Shown here: piece by piece, positions 1-9,050 of the stretch
How the letters are laid out: each line of letters begins with the position of its first letter
How positions within the stretch are numbered: position 1 is the first letter of the stretch
Assembly: GCA_032160705.1 (NCBI GenBank)
Contig: JAVHVE010000048.1
Location: 14,777-78,776, forward strand
Direction: 5' to 3'
From: QHXM01 sp032160705
GTDB taxonomy: Bacteria > Acidobacteriota > Blastocatellia > Pyrinomonadales > Pyrinomonadaceae
Length of the DNA stretch: 64,000 nt
Notes under the pieces: generated by a model
What the model saw: the letters and a program-made list of their open reading frames with translations, nothing else
The model's database searches: none
What the model was told of the DNA's origin: nothing
Made by a program: the position numbers and the translations under genes

Positions 1-1
1 T

Positions 2-370
2 GGTGTTGACCTTCCGCCGAATAAGCGCGCGCAGATCGGTCTCACATACATTTACGGCATCGGACGCTCGCGCGCGACCTCTATTTTGACGGAGGCGCAG
101 GTCAGCGTTGATACGCGCATTAGAGATTTGAACGAGGAAGAGCTTGGTCGCATTCGCTCAATTCTTGAAGCGCAGGGCGAAATTGAAGGCGATCTCCGCA
201 AGCGTGTGCAGATGGACATCAAACGCTTGATGGACATCGGCGCATACAGAGGATTGCGACATCGTCGCGGCCTCCCCGTGCGGGGGCAGCGCACGCATAC
301 CAACGCGCGCACACGCAAAGGCCCGCGCCGCGCAACCATTGCGAAGAAGAAAGCGCCGGGTAAGAAGTAA
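2..370 (+). CDS. rpsM: 30S ribosomal protein S13, 5'-truncated by the window edge
   Basis: S13 of the small-subunit head, which contacts tRNA and the large subunit. The frame is open from base 2 with no start in the window, so the first residues are missing. The visible part begins GVDLPPNKRAQIGLTYIYGI and continues through the family motifs IGAYRGLRHRRGLPVRGQRT and TNARTRKGP to a basic tail. An internal TTG at 86 should not be taken as the start, because conserved S13 sequence lies upstream of it. It is followed by rpsK, rpsD, rpoA and rplQ in the usual alpha-operon order. Its 3' end is separated from rpsK by a heptamer-word hairpin. Confidence 0.97.
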   Translation, partial: GVDLPPNKRAQIGLTYIYGIGRSRATSILTEAQVSVDTRIRDLNEEELGRIRSILEAQGEIEGDLRKRVQMDIKRLMDIGAYRGLRHRRGLPVRGQRTHTNARTRKGPRRATIAKKKAPGKK

Positions 371-375
371 CCAAA

Positions 376-455
376 GTTTTCAGTTTTCAGTTTTGAGTTT
401 TCAGCAGGCGCTGAAATCCAAGTTCTGAAAACTGAAAACTAAAAACTGAAAACTG
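376..455. repeat. Heptamer-word hairpin, TTTTCAG type, rpsM-rpsK junction
   Basis: The left arm is tandem CAGTTTT words and the right arm (about 425-453) is tandem CTGAAAA words. The arms pair over about 29 bp with few mismatches, with a loop around 405-424. It fills nearly the whole gap between rpsM and rpsK. Confidence 0.85.
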
Positions 456-458
456 ATT

Positions 459-860
459 ATGGCAAAAGCAGCAGGCGGAAAAAAGAAGGTCTTTCGGAAG
501 AAAGAGAAGAAAAATATCCCGAACGGGATTGCGTATATCGCGGCATCGTTTAATAACACGATGATTTCGATTACCGATCTTGAAGGAAATTTGATCGCGC
601 AGTCGTCTTCGGGGGCACGCGGATTCCGTGGCTCACGCAAGGGCACTCCGTTCGCCGCTCAACAGGCGGCGTGGGAGGCGGCCAAAAAAGCGCAGGAGGC
701 CGGGATGACGCAGTGCGAAGTGCGCGTTAAAGGCCCTGGCGGCGGACGCGAGTCTGCCATTCGCGCGATCAACAATGCGGGCATTCGCGTCACGACGATT
801 CGTGATACGACACCGATCCCGCACAACGGCTGCCGCCCGCCGAAGCGTCGCAGAGTTTAA
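459..860 (+). CDS. rpsK: 30S ribosomal protein S11
   Basis: S11 of the small-subunit platform. The 133 residues have the expected layout: a basic N-terminus, then GIAYIAASFNNTMISITD, the glycine-rich KGPGGGRESAIRAI segment and the near-invariant C-terminus IPHNGCRPPKRRRV. The ATG at 459 follows almost directly after the preceding hairpin arm, and no strong Shine-Dalgarno sequence is visible. Length and order fit a normal alpha-operon S11. It lies between two hairpins of the same TTTTCAG word class, which is unusual for an operon whose genes normally sit close together. Confidence 0.98.
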   Translation: MAKAAGGKKKVFRKKEKKNIPNGIAYIAASFNNTMISITDLEGNLIAQSSSGARGFRGSRKGTPFAAQQAAWEAAKKAQEAGMTQCEVRVKGPGGGRESAIRAINNAGIRVTTIRDTTPIPHNGCRPPKRRRV

Positions 861-865
861 CGAAG

Positions 866-945
866 AGTTTTAAGTTTTCGGTTTTCAGTTTTCAGGTAAA
901 CGCTCGTTGGCGCTGAAAACTGAAAACTCGAAACTGTAAACTGAT
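866..945. repeat. Heptamer-word hairpin, TTTTCAG type, rpsK-rpsD junction
   Basis: GTTTTCAG-type words on the left pair with CTGAAAAC-type words on the right (about 913-943). It uses the same word class as the hairpin at 376-455, but the loop sequence is different. Confidence 0.82.
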
Positions 946-1025
946 TTATCAACCTAAAGGATGAAGGGCGCTTGAGAGCGTCTGTAAACTTTTCCGTCTA
1001 TTAAATAGACTGGAGGCAAAAGAGA
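946..1025 (+). promoter_or_regulatory. Possible structured rpsD leader
   Basis: About 80 bases separate the hairpin from the rpsD start. They contain a short stem GGGCGCTtgAGAGCGTCT-like segment and a palindromic TCTATTAAATAGA just before the Shine-Dalgarno CTGGAGG. S4 is a known autogenous regulator of this operon in other bacteria, so a regulatory role is plausible. The sequence alone does not prove it. Confidence 0.3.
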
Positions 1026-1667
1026 GTGGCTAGGTATAGAGATGCGGTGTGCCGTTTGTGCCGCCGCGAAGGTGCAAAACTTTTCCTGAAGGGCGACCGT
1101 TGTTACAAGCCCTCCTGTCCGATTGAGAAGCGCGGCACGCAGCCGCCCGGACAGCACGGCAATTCGATGCGTCGCGGCAAGGCGCTCGTCGGCTACGGCC
1201 AGCAGTTGCGCGAGAAGCAGAAGGTCAAGCGCATCTACTTCATTCTCGAAGGGCAGTTTCGCAACTACTTCGAGAAGGCCGCTCGGCAAAAAGGTATCAC
1301 GGGCGAAAACCTTTTATTCTTGCTGGAGCGCCGTCTGGACAATGCGATCTATCGCGCAGGCTTTTCAACCTCGCGTCGTCAGGCGCGTCAACTCGTCAAT
1401 CACGGCCACGTTGAAGTCAACGGGCGCAAAGTAGACATTCCCTCTTTTCAGGTCAAAGCAGGCGACACAATCAGCGTCAAAGAAGCGAGCCGGAAAAATC
1501 CGCACATCGAAGGCGCGTGGCAGACGGCTGCCGGGCGTGGTCGTCCCTCCTGGATTGCTCCGGCTGAAGGCGCGGACATGAGCGCGCGCATCGAAAGCTT
1601 GCCGACGCGCGCCGACGTTGACCGTTCAATCAACGAGCAGCTAATCGTCGAGCTTTATAGCAAGTGA
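1026..1667 (+). CDS. rpsD: 30S ribosomal protein S4, zinc-binding form
   Basis: S4 is a primary 16S rRNA-binding protein that nucleates 30S assembly and often represses its own operon. It starts at GTG 1026 behind the Shine-Dalgarno GGAGG (MARYRDAVCRLCRREG). Cys9, Cys12, Cys26 and Cys31 make the C-x2-C...C-x4-C set of the zinc-containing S4 class. The S4 RNA-binding domain follows (RRLDNAIYRAGFSTSRRQAR, then VNHGHVEVNGRKV), ending in ELYSK. At 213 residues it is slightly longer than the typical 200-210. It lies between rpsK and rpoA. Confidence 0.98.
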   Translation: MARYRDAVCRLCRREGAKLFLKGDRCYKPSCPIEKRGTQPPGQHGNSMRRGKALVGYGQQLREKQKVKRIYFILEGQFRNYFEKAARQKGITGENLLFLLERRLDNAIYRAGFSTSRRQARQLVNHGHVEVNGRKVDIPSFQVKAGDTISVKEASRKNPHIEGAWQTAAGRGRPSWIAPAEGADMSARIESLPTRADVDRSINEQLIVELYSK

Positions 1668-1673
1668 TAAATA

Positions 1674-1738
1674 GCAGGCAGTGGCCAGTTAAACCCACTC
1701 GCCGCTTGTTGACCACTGACCATTGACAACTGATAACT
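1674..1738. repeat. Heptamer-word hairpin, GGCAGT/GGTCAGT-like, rpsD-rpoA junction
   Basis: The left arm (GCAGGCAGTGGCCAGTT) pairs imperfectly with the right arm (TTGACCACTGACCATTGAC...). It is shorter and more degenerate than the other copies. It ends about 6 bases before the rpoA ATG. Confidence 0.65.
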
Positions 1739-1744
1739 AATTTT

Positions 1745-2797
1745 ATGGCTATGGAACAAAATAATCTCTGGACAGGTTTTCAGATGCCGCGCCGCCTGGC
1801 GGCAGACACCGATACGATGACCAATCGCTACGGTCGCTTTTCCGCGCAGCCCTTTGAGCGCGGATTCGGCACGACTGTCGGCAACTCGCTTCGTCGCGCT
1901 CTGCTGTCTTCTATCGAAGGTGCGGCGATTACTGCCGTCAAGATCGAAGGCGTCGAGCATGAATTTTCTTCGATCAACGGTGTGGTCGAAGATGCGACGG
2001 ACGTGATCTTGAATTTGAAGCAGGTGCCCTTCAAGCTGCACGGCAACGAGTCGAAGACGCTGACGATTAATAAGGAAGGTGCAGGCGAAGTCACCAGCGC
2101 AGACATCGAGGCGGACGCCGACGTTGAAGTGCTCGACCCGAACGTTCATATCGCGACTGTTGGGGACGGCGGAAGCTTGCGCATCGAGATGCGCCTGAAA
2201 CGCGGGCGTGGCTATGTTTCCGCTGACCGCAATTTCGATGAAGACCTTTCCCTGGGCTATATTCCGATTGATTCGGTTCACACGCCAGTCAAGAAGGTCA
2301 ACTACACGGTCGAAGCTGCGCGTCTCGGACAAAACACGGAGTTTGATAAGCTGACCATTGATGTTTGGACGGACGGGTCGGTCAAGCCGGATGACGCTAT
2401 CGGTCTGGCGGCGAAGTTAATCAAAGACCATATGTCCATCTTCATCAACTTCGAGGAAGACACGGACGACTTCGCTTACGCGAACATGGAGCGCCCGCCC
2501 CTGCCGCGTAACGATCAGCTTGATCGCTCGGTGGACGAGCTGGAGTTGTCGGTGCGTTCCTACAATTGCCTGAAGAACGCGGATATTCGCACCATCCGCG
2601 ACCTCGTGCAGCGCACCGAACGTGAGATGCTGGCGACGAAAAACTTCGGCAAGAAGTCTCTCAACGAGATCAAGGACATCTTGAACGGGATGGGACTTGA
2701 TTTTGGCATGGAATTCGACGCGCAGGGCAACCCCATTCCCGGCACGGGCGGTCGCGACAGCGACATTGACGACTACATAGATAACGAAGAAGAATAA
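1745..2797 (+). CDS. rpoA: DNA-directed RNA polymerase subunit alpha
   Basis: The alpha subunit dimerises to seed RNA polymerase assembly, and its C-terminal domain contacts UP elements and activators. The N-terminal assembly domain is clear (RYGRFSAQPFERGFGTTVGN, then SLRRALLSSIEGAAITAVKI). The C-terminal domain has the helix-hairpin-helix part SYNCLKNADIRTIRDLVQRT and FGKKSLNEIKDIL. At 350 residues it is near the family's usual 315-350, with an acidic tail. The start is ATG 1745; a second Met two codons later is possible. It is flanked on both sides by heptamer-word hairpins. Confidence 0.98.
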   Translation: MAMEQNNLWTGFQMPRRLAADTDTMTNRYGRFSAQPFERGFGTTVGNSLRRALLSSIEGAAITAVKIEGVEHEFSSINGVVEDATDVILNLKQVPFKLHGNESKTLTINKEGAGEVTSADIEADADVEVLDPNVHIATVGDGGSLRIEMRLKRGRGYVSADRNFDEDLSLGYIPIDSVHTPVKKVNYTVEAARLGQNTEFDKLTIDVWTDGSVKPDDAIGLAAKLIKDHMSIFINFEEDTDDFAYANMERPPLPRNDQLDRSVDELELSVRSYNCLKNADIRTIRDLVQRTEREMLATKNFGKKSLNEIKDILNGMGLDFGMEFDAQGNPIPGTGGRDSDIDDYIDNEEE

Positions 2798-2800
2798 AAC

Positions 2801-2879
2801 AGTGGTCAGTAGTCAGTGGTCGGTGGTCAGTTAAAAACTGATTTCATCTGACCACCGACCACTGACCACCGACTACTAA
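2801..2879. repeat. Heptamer-word hairpin, GGTCAGT type, rpoA-rplQ junction
   Basis: The left arm is tandem GTGGTCA/GTAGTCA words and the right arm is tandem TGACCAC words. The pairing is close to complete over about 30 bp around the loop TAAAAACTGATTTCAT. It ends 4 bases before the rplQ ATG. Confidence 0.85.
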
Positions 2880-2883
2880 TGAG

Positions 2884-3621
2884 ATGAGACACCAAAAGGC
2901 ACATCGGAAACTTGGACGCACGAGCGCGCACCGCATGTCAATGCTGCGCAACCTTGCGACCTCGCTGATTAACGCGCAGGACGAGCGCATCATTACGACT
3001 TTGCCGAAAGCGAAGGAGTTGCGTCCGTTTGTCGAGCGCGCCATCACGCTTTCGCGGCATGCGACGAATCTCGAAGGCGATAACCGGGAAGTGCAGTCTG
3101 TCCATCTACGCCGCCAGGCCGCAGGGTTCTTTCATTCGGGCAATCGCCAGCAGAAAGTTTCTACGGGCAAGCGCGGGCAGGAAAGAGCGCCGCGCACCGC
3201 TGGCGTACTTGCTCTGAGACGCCTTTTCGATGAGCTGGGCGAGCGTTTCAAAGATCGTCCGGGCGGTTACACCCGCATCATCAAGTTGGGTCGCCGTGAC
3301 GGCGACAACGCAGAACTGGCGATCATTGAATTGGTTGATAATCGCCGTGAGCGAGAGGCCGCTGAATCTGCCAGCAAGCGCGCCAAGGATGCGACTTCGG
3401 GTAAGAAGAAGACGGCCAAAGCAAGCAAAGAGGTCGAGAAGACGCACAGTCGTCGCGGAGGCCAGAAGGCCGATAAGACTTTCGAGAAGGAAGAGACGAC
3501 GAAGGCGCGCGGGCGCGGGAATCCCCCGACGGACGATAAGCTGGAGGATCAGAAGCCCAGAGGCGGACGCCGCGCGAAGAAAACCGAGTCAACGGCGGCT
3601 GAGAAAGACACTGAGAAGTAA
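2884..3621 (+). CDS. rplQ: 50S ribosomal protein L17 with long charged C-terminal extension
   Basis: L17 of the large subunit, near the peptide exit. The core is unmistakable (MRHQKAHRKLGRTSAHRMSM, LINAQDERIITTLPKAKELR, GGYTRIIKLGRRDGDNA) and covers about residues 1-155. From about 156 to 245 there is a low-complexity tail rich in Lys, Arg, Glu, Ser and Thr that is absent from typical 115-130 residue L17 proteins; there is also an extra segment before GGYTRI. ATG 2884 has no strong Shine-Dalgarno sequence because the hairpin lies directly upstream. It is the last gene of the alpha operon. Confidence 0.96.
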   Translation: MRHQKAHRKLGRTSAHRMSMLRNLATSLINAQDERIITTLPKAKELRPFVERAITLSRHATNLEGDNREVQSVHLRRQAAGFFHSGNRQQKVSTGKRGQERAPRTAGVLALRRLFDELGERFKDRPGGYTRIIKLGRRDGDNAELAIIELVDNRREREAAESASKRAKDATSGKKKTAKASKEVEKTHSRRGGQKADKTFEKEETTKARGRGNPPTDDKLEDQKPRGGRRAKKTESTAAEKDTEK

Positions 3622-3640
3622 AAGCGTAAGTATTAAGGCA

Positions 3641-3732
3641 GAGCGCGCCATCGCTTGAAAGCGCGCTCACTCAAGCTGGCCGCGAGCCTCAATTGACCGT
3701 CGGCGGACACCTCCACGGGACGGTTGAGGCTC
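3641..3732 (+). terminator. Hairpins between rplQ and accB, possible terminator
   Basis: There are two consecutive stems. GAGCGCGC (3641) pairs with GCGCGCTC (3661-3668). GAGCCTCAA...CCGTC (3684-3701) pairs with GACGG..TTGAGGCTC (about 3719-3732), followed by a weak T-rich stretch TTCGCTTTG. The U tract is poor, so an attenuator or processing stem is equally possible. Confidence 0.35.
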
Positions 3733-3803
3733 TTCGCTTTGTTCAACAAAGAACCGAGAATGCGCACCGGAGTTTTCAATACCCGCTTGGAGTTGAAAAG
3801 AGA

Positions 3804-4475
3804 ATGAGCGACCAAGAAGGCGCACCACAACCTGCACGCGAAGAAGGATCGCAACAGACGTCTGGACAGCCTGAGCGCGCCGGAGGCGGCGGCGCACAGC
3901 AGCGCGACCGCAGTGATCGCGGACGGCGTCGCCACCAGCAAAACCAGCCGCGCCGTCCGGAGCAGCAGCTTCCGATGGACGAGCTGCGTGATCTCTTTGC
4001 GCTCTTTACCGAGCACAGTCTGACGGAATTTGAGATTGAGCGCGAAGGCTTCCGCGTTCATCTTGGCCGCAATCCCGCTCCGCAGTCCACCGCAGCAACA
4101 ACAGACGCTCAGGCGCAAATGACAGGCGCGCCATCGTTGACTTCTGCGCCGCCAGCCAACACGGGCGGGCAGAGCACGGCTGCAGCCGTGGCGTCAACGG
4201 GGGCGCAGACGGAAACGTCTCCGACGGAAGAGGAAAGCCTCCACATTATCACCTCGCCGATTGTCGGAACTTTCTATCGTTCTGCATCGCCGGCAGCCGA
4301 GCCTTTCGTGCGACTCGGCAGCCACGTTGATCCAGACTCTGTCGTCTGCATCATCGAAGCCATGAAGTTGATGAACGAGATTCAATCCGAGACCACTGGC
4401 GAGATAGCCAAGATTTACGTCGAGAACGGCCAGCCCGTCGAATTCGGTCAGCCGCTATTTGGAGTAAAGAAGTGA
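3804..4475 (+). CDS. accB: Acetyl-CoA carboxylase biotin carboxyl carrier protein
   Basis: Carries biotin between the biotin carboxylase and carboxyltransferase parts of acetyl-CoA carboxylase, the first step of fatty-acid synthesis. The start is ATG 3804 (MSDQEGAPQPAREEG) behind GAAAAGAGA; the frame is open further upstream but shows no family similarity there. Layout: a long charged or Gln/Pro-rich N-terminus (1-55), the conserved helix LRDLFALFTEHSLTEFEIER, an Ala/Thr linker, then the biotinyl domain with the biotinylated lysine in EAMKLMNE. At 223 residues it is longer than the usual ~150-170, mainly from the linker. The stop codon lies inside the next hairpin, ahead of accC. Confidence 0.95.
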   Translation: MSDQEGAPQPAREEGSQQTSGQPERAGGGGAQQRDRSDRGRRRHQQNQPRRPEQQLPMDELRDLFALFTEHSLTEFEIEREGFRVHLGRNPAPQSTAATTDAQAQMTGAPSLTSAPPANTGGQSTAAAVASTGAQTETSPTEEESLHIITSPIVGTFYRSASPAAEPFVRLGSHVDPDSVVCIIEAMKLMNEIQSETTGEIAKIYVENGQPVEFGQPLFGVKK

Positions 4476-4546
4476 TGAGTGATGAGTAATGAGTGATGAG
4501 TGAAAAGCTCGTCCCTACTCATTACTCATTACTCATCACTCATCAC
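4472..4546. repeat. Heptamer-word hairpin, GTGATGA type, accB-accC junction
   Basis: Tandem GTGATGA/GTAATGA words pair with tandem TCATTAC/TCATCAC words over about 28 bp. The accB TGA stop lies in the left arm. The accC ATG lies seven bases (mostly T) after the right arm, so a folded stem would abut the accC initiation region. Confidence 0.87.
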
Positions 4547-4552
4547 TTTTTT

Positions 4553-5943
<1,391 letters not shown>

Positions 5944-5947
<4 letters not shown>

Positions 5948-5972
5948 CGCTTGGAAGGCTGGCCTTTATAAT
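5944..5972 (+). promoter_or_regulatory. Sigma-70-type promoter for rplU-rpmA
   Basis: TTGACG (5944-5949), a 17-base spacer and TATAAT (5967-5972). The -35 overlaps the accC TGA stop codon. The leader to the rplU ATG at 6026 is about 45 bases and contains a GGTG...CACC stem before the AGGAG Shine-Dalgarno sequence. Confidence 0.7.
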
Positions 5973-6025
5973 AAACGACTTTTCTATGGTGGGTTTTGTT
6001 CACCTCTGGCAGGAGATCAAGAGAA

Positions 6026-6334
6026 ATGGCTTACGCAATAATCAAAACTGGCGGCAAACAGTTCCGCGTCGAAGAAGGCAAGACGGTTCGCGTGCCTTCA
6101 ATTAGCAAGGATGCTGGCGAATCAGTCGAATTGGATGCTCTGATGATCGCAGGCGATGACGGGGCGAAGGTCGGCTCAACGCTCGATGCTGGCGTGCGCG
6201 TCGCGGCAACCGTGGTCGATCACGGACGCGATGACAAAATCATCGTCTTCAAGAAGAAGCGCCGCAAACATTACAAGCGCAAACAGGGACACCGTCAGGG
6301 CTACACGACTTTGAAGATAGACTCTATTGGATAA
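6026..6334 (+). CDS. rplU: 50S ribosomal protein L21
   Basis: L21 binds 23S rRNA in the large subunit. The start is ATG 6026 (MAYAIIKTGGKQFRVEEGKT) with AGGAG eleven bases upstream; the open frame above this is leader. The 102-residue protein has the signature region KKKRRKHYKRKQGHRQGYTT near the C-terminus. It forms the classical rplU-rpmA-obg arrangement with the next two genes and has its own good promoter overlapping the accC stop. Confidence 0.97.
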   Translation: MAYAIIKTGGKQFRVEEGKTVRVPSISKDAGESVELDALMIAGDDGAKVGSTLDAGVRVAATVVDHGRDDKIIVFKKKRRKHYKRKQGHRQGYTTLKIDSIG

Positions 6335-6340
6335 AACTAC

Positions 6341-6418
6341 CGTGATAGGTAACAAGTGACAGGTGACAAGATTAAAGCCTTGTTCTTTCCTGTCACCTGT
6401 CACCTGTCACCCGTCACG
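6341..6418. repeat. Heptamer-word hairpin, TGACAGG type, rplU-rpmA junction
   Basis: CGTGATAGGTAACAAGTGAC-type words pair with GTCACCTGTCACCTGTCAC-type words. The loop carries ATTAAAGCC. The right arm ends next to the GAGG Shine-Dalgarno sequence of rpmA. Confidence 0.85.
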
Positions 6419-6428
6419 AGGTAAAGCA

Positions 6429-6719
6429 ATGGCACACAAAAAAGGGGTTGGCTCGTCGCGTAACGGGCGCGATTCAAATGCGCAGCGGTTGGGGTTGAAA
6501 AAGTTCGGCGGTGAGCGCGTGCTCGGTGGGAACATCCTGGCACGCCAGCGCGGGACGAAGTGGAAGCCTGGTAAAAATGTCGGGCGCGGAAAAGACGATA
6601 CGCTGTTCGCGCTGATTGACGGCACTGTCAAATTCGAGGACAAAGGCCGTTCGGGCAAATTCATCAGCGTCTACCCGGAGGCTGCCGCGGCTGAAGAAGC
6701 ACCGGCTGCCGCCGCGTAG
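6429..6719 (+). CDS. rpmA: 50S ribosomal protein L27
   Basis: L27 reaches the peptidyl-transferase centre. It starts at ATG 6429 (MAHKKGVGSSRNGRDSNAQR) with GAGG upstream. The conserved GLKKFGGERVLGGNILARQR and GTKWKPGKNVGRGKDDTLFA segments are intact. The 96 residues include a short Ala/Glu tail. There is no Firmicutes-type cleavable extension, since the start is directly MAHKKG. A terminator-like hairpin follows. Confidence 0.97.
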   Translation: MAHKKGVGSSRNGRDSNAQRLGLKKFGGERVLGGNILARQRGTKWKPGKNVGRGKDDTLFALIDGTVKFEDKGRSGKFISVYPEAAAAEEAPAAAA

Positions 6720-6754
6720 GGCTGACAGAGCAAGCAGAGAAGCCCAAGAAGAAC

Positions 6755-6811
6755 GCGACGCCCGCGCCGAGTGCTTTCACTCTTCAAAGCGCAGGCGTCG
6801 CTTTCAATTTT
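6755..6811 (+). terminator. Rho-independent-type terminator after rpmA
   Basis: GCGACGCCCGCGC (6755-6767) pairs with GCGCAGGCGTCGC (6789-6801) with one mismatch. An inner GAGTG/CACTC stem lies between them, and the tract TTTCAATTTT follows. Confidence 0.6.
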
Positions 6812-6824
6812 AGATTTTGGATTA

Positions 6825-7868
6825 ATGTTTATAGATCGTGCCAAGATTCGTATCCAGGGAGGTCACGGCGGCAACGGCGTGACGGCTTTCCGGCGTGAAA
6901 AATTTGTTCCGCGCGGCGGGCCTTCGGGCGGAGACGGTGGGCGCGGTGGTGATGTCTGGCTCGAAGCCGACGAATCTTTGAATACGCTGCTGCACCTGCG
7001 CTATAACCCTGAGCACATCGCTGAGCGGGGTCGTCATGGTGAAGGCTCAAACCGCTCCGGGCACGCTGGCGGGGATACGGTTGTGCGCGTTCCAGTCGGC
7101 ACTCAGGTGTATGAGGCCGAAAGCGGAGTGCTGCTCAAAGATTTCACGGAAGACGGAGAGCGTTGGCTCGCCGCGAAAGGCGGGCGCGGCGGCTTCGGCA
7201 ATTCTCATTTCGCCACTTCGACCAACCGTGCGCCGCGCTATCACCAGGAGGGAAGCGAGGGCGAGGAACTCGAATTACAGCTTGAGCTGAAGCTGCTCGC
7301 TGATGTCGGTCTCGTCGGTTTTCCGAACGCCGGAAAATCCACGCTCATCTCAACCATCTCAGCCGCCAAGCCGAAAATCGCTGACTATCCTTTCACAACA
7401 TTAGAGCCGCACCTGGGTGTCGTTGATATGGGCGAGTTTCGCACCTTTGTCGTGGCCGACATTCCCGGCTTGATTGAAGGCGCACACAAGGGCGCAGGCT
7501 TGGGCGACCGTTTTCTTCGCCACGTCGAGCGCACCCATTTGCTGCTTCACCTCGTTGATGTTTCTTCGCTCTCCGGGCGTGATGCGGTCAGCGATTACGA
7601 AACAATCAACGATGAGCTTCAGGCTTATGACGCGCGGCTTGCTTCTCGCCCGCAGATTGTCGTCGCGACCAAGATTGATGCATTGGATGAGCCGGAGCGG
7701 CTGGAGAGTTTAAGGCGACGGGCGGAAGCTGACCGCAGACCTTTTTACGCAATCTCTTCGGCGACCAGGCAAGGCGTCAAGGAGTTGGTCAGTGCTATGG
7801 CGCGTTACCTGGACGAACTCAACGACTCATCGCGGCACGAGACGGATGAGATGCGCGCGGCTTCTTGA
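6825..7868 (+). CDS. obg: GTPase Obg/CgtA
   Basis: Essential GTPase that binds the 50S particle and links ribosome assembly to stress. The start is ATG 6825 (MFIDRAKIRIQGGHGGNGVT). The frame runs 18 codons further upstream but into the terminator. The glycine-rich Obg fold covers residues 1-158 (GGPSGGDGGRGGDVW, AAKGGRGGFGNSHFATSTNR). The G domain follows with G1 GFPNAGKST, switch I YPFTTLEP, G3 DIPGLIEGAHKGAGLG and G4-like ATKID. At 347 residues it is of normal length. nadD follows after 3 bases. Confidence 0.97.
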   Translation: MFIDRAKIRIQGGHGGNGVTAFRREKFVPRGGPSGGDGGRGGDVWLEADESLNTLLHLRYNPEHIAERGRHGEGSNRSGHAGGDTVVRVPVGTQVYEAESGVLLKDFTEDGERWLAAKGGRGGFGNSHFATSTNRAPRYHQEGSEGEELELQLELKLLADVGLVGFPNAGKSTLISTISAAKPKIADYPFTTLEPHLGVVDMGEFRTFVVADIPGLIEGAHKGAGLGDRFLRHVERTHLLLHLVDVSSLSGRDAVSDYETINDELQAYDARLASRPQIVVATKIDALDEPERLESLRRRAEADRRPFYAISSATRQGVKELVSAMARYLDELNDSSRHETDEMRAAS

Positions 7869-7871
7869 TAA

Positions 7872-8552
7872 ATGAGCGGACAAAGGCGCATAGCTCTCTA
7901 CGGCGGGACATTTGACCCGGTGCATACAGGCCACATTGCTGTGGCTGATGGTCTTTCAAAGATATTCGCGCTCGACCAGGTTCTTTTCATTCCGGCTTAT
8001 GTCGCGCCGCACAAGCGAGTGGTGAATGTGACGCCCGCGCTTCATCGTTATGCGATGCTCGTGCTGGCGACACAAGGTGAAGCACGTTTTCGCGTCTCAA
8101 CCGTCGAGCTGGATGCGCCGGAGCGTCCCTACACGTTTGAGACGCTCGCGCGGATGCGGGAGAGTTTGGGGGATGATGCCCAGCTTTTCTTCGTCATGGG
8201 CGCGGATTCGTGGATGGAGATCACGACCTGGCGCGAGTGGGAGCGCGTGCTCACCTCGTCGAATCATATCGTCGTGACGCGCCCCGGTTATGAGTTGAGC
8301 GCAGAGCACGTCACAACCGGCATCCGTGAAAGAATTGTTGACCTGCGCGGTCAGAAGAAAGAAGAAGCCGCGCTGGAAATTGAAAGGAGCGACGGTGCGC
8401 GAGTTTACGTGACCGACGCTGTGAAGATGGACGTTTCGGCGACAATGATTCGCCAGGCCGTGAAAGAGGGGCGCGAGACGGATTGGGTCAAATACGTGCA
8501 GCCTCCGGTTGCAGATTACATCAGAAAGTATGGACTCTATAGCGAGCAATGA
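7872..8552 (+). CDS. nadD: Nicotinate-nucleotide adenylyltransferase
   Basis: Transfers AMP to nicotinate mononucleotide in NAD synthesis. The nucleotidyltransferase signature GGTFDPVHTGH is at residues 11-21, FIPAYVAPHKR binds substrate, and the C-terminal SATMIRQAVKEG is the second signature. It has 226 residues. It is tightly coupled, 3 bases after obg, and its TGA overlaps the rsfS ATG as ATGA. The obg-nadD-rsfS-rlmH order is common in bacteria and ties NAD supply to ribosome maturation genes only by neighbourhood. Confidence 0.95.
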   Translation: MSGQRRIALYGGTFDPVHTGHIAVADGLSKIFALDQVLFIPAYVAPHKRVVNVTPALHRYAMLVLATQGEARFRVSTVELDAPERPYTFETLARMRESLGDDAQLFFVMGADSWMEITTWREWERVLTSSNHIVVTRPGYELSAEHVTTGIRERIVDLRGQKKEEAALEIERSDGARVYVTDAVKMDVSATMIRQAVKEGRETDWVKYVQPPVADYIRKYGLYSEQ

Positions 8553-9046
8553 ATCAGAACTCATCAATTAAGGAACAGGTTTTACACCCGGAACAGAGCG
8601 GGAAGGTGACATCTGTGAAGGGGCGCAACGACGCTGGGGCGGCGGCAGAAAATCCTGACAAGTGCGTCGAAGAGTTGGACGAGCGCATCTGCGCGGCTCT
8701 GCGCGCGGCGAGCGACAAGAAAGCTCTGGAGATGGTCGTGCTCGATCTGCGAGAGATAGCCAGCTTTACGGACTACTTTTTAATCACGAGCGGGACGAAC
8801 GTGCGGCAAGTACAGGCCATCGCCGACGAAGTTGTCGAGCAGTTGAAAAAGCAAGGCACAAAGGCTCTGCGCGTCGAAGGCTACAGCACGGCGGAATGGG
8901 TGCTGGTGGATTACGGCGACTTCATCCTGCACGTTTTTGAAGACAAGGCGCGCAAGTTTTACGACCTTGAAAGATTGTGGCGTGACGCAGTGCGCGTAAC
9001 TGTGCCTCTTGATATAACGGGCGCTGAAGGTTCTTTGAGAAACTAA
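8549..9046 (+). CDS. rsfS: Ribosome silencing factor RsfS
   Basis: Binds L14 and blocks subunit joining in starvation. The family core runs from about residue 45 (ERICAALRAASDKKALEMVV) through ASFTDYFLITSGTNVRQVQA to GYSTAEWVLVDYGDFILHVF and YDLERLWRDA. It has 165 residues with a ~40-residue N-terminal extension that may reflect a start chosen too early. ATG 8549 is kept because it overlaps the nadD stop (ATGA), which suggests translational coupling. Confidence 0.94.
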   Translation: MNQNSSIKEQVLHPEQSGKVTSVKGRNDAGAAAENPDKCVEELDERICAALRAASDKKALEMVVLDLREIASFTDYFLITSGTNVRQVQAIADEVVEQLKKQGTKALRVEGYSTAEWVLVDYGDFILHVFEDKARKFYDLERLWRDAVRVTVPLDITGAEGSLRN

Positions 9047-9050
9047 AATC

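Noticed and set aside
4493..4552. Upstream extension of accC by 20 codons
   Set aside because: The extra residues come from the GTGATGA hairpin; ATG 4553 begins the family sequence.
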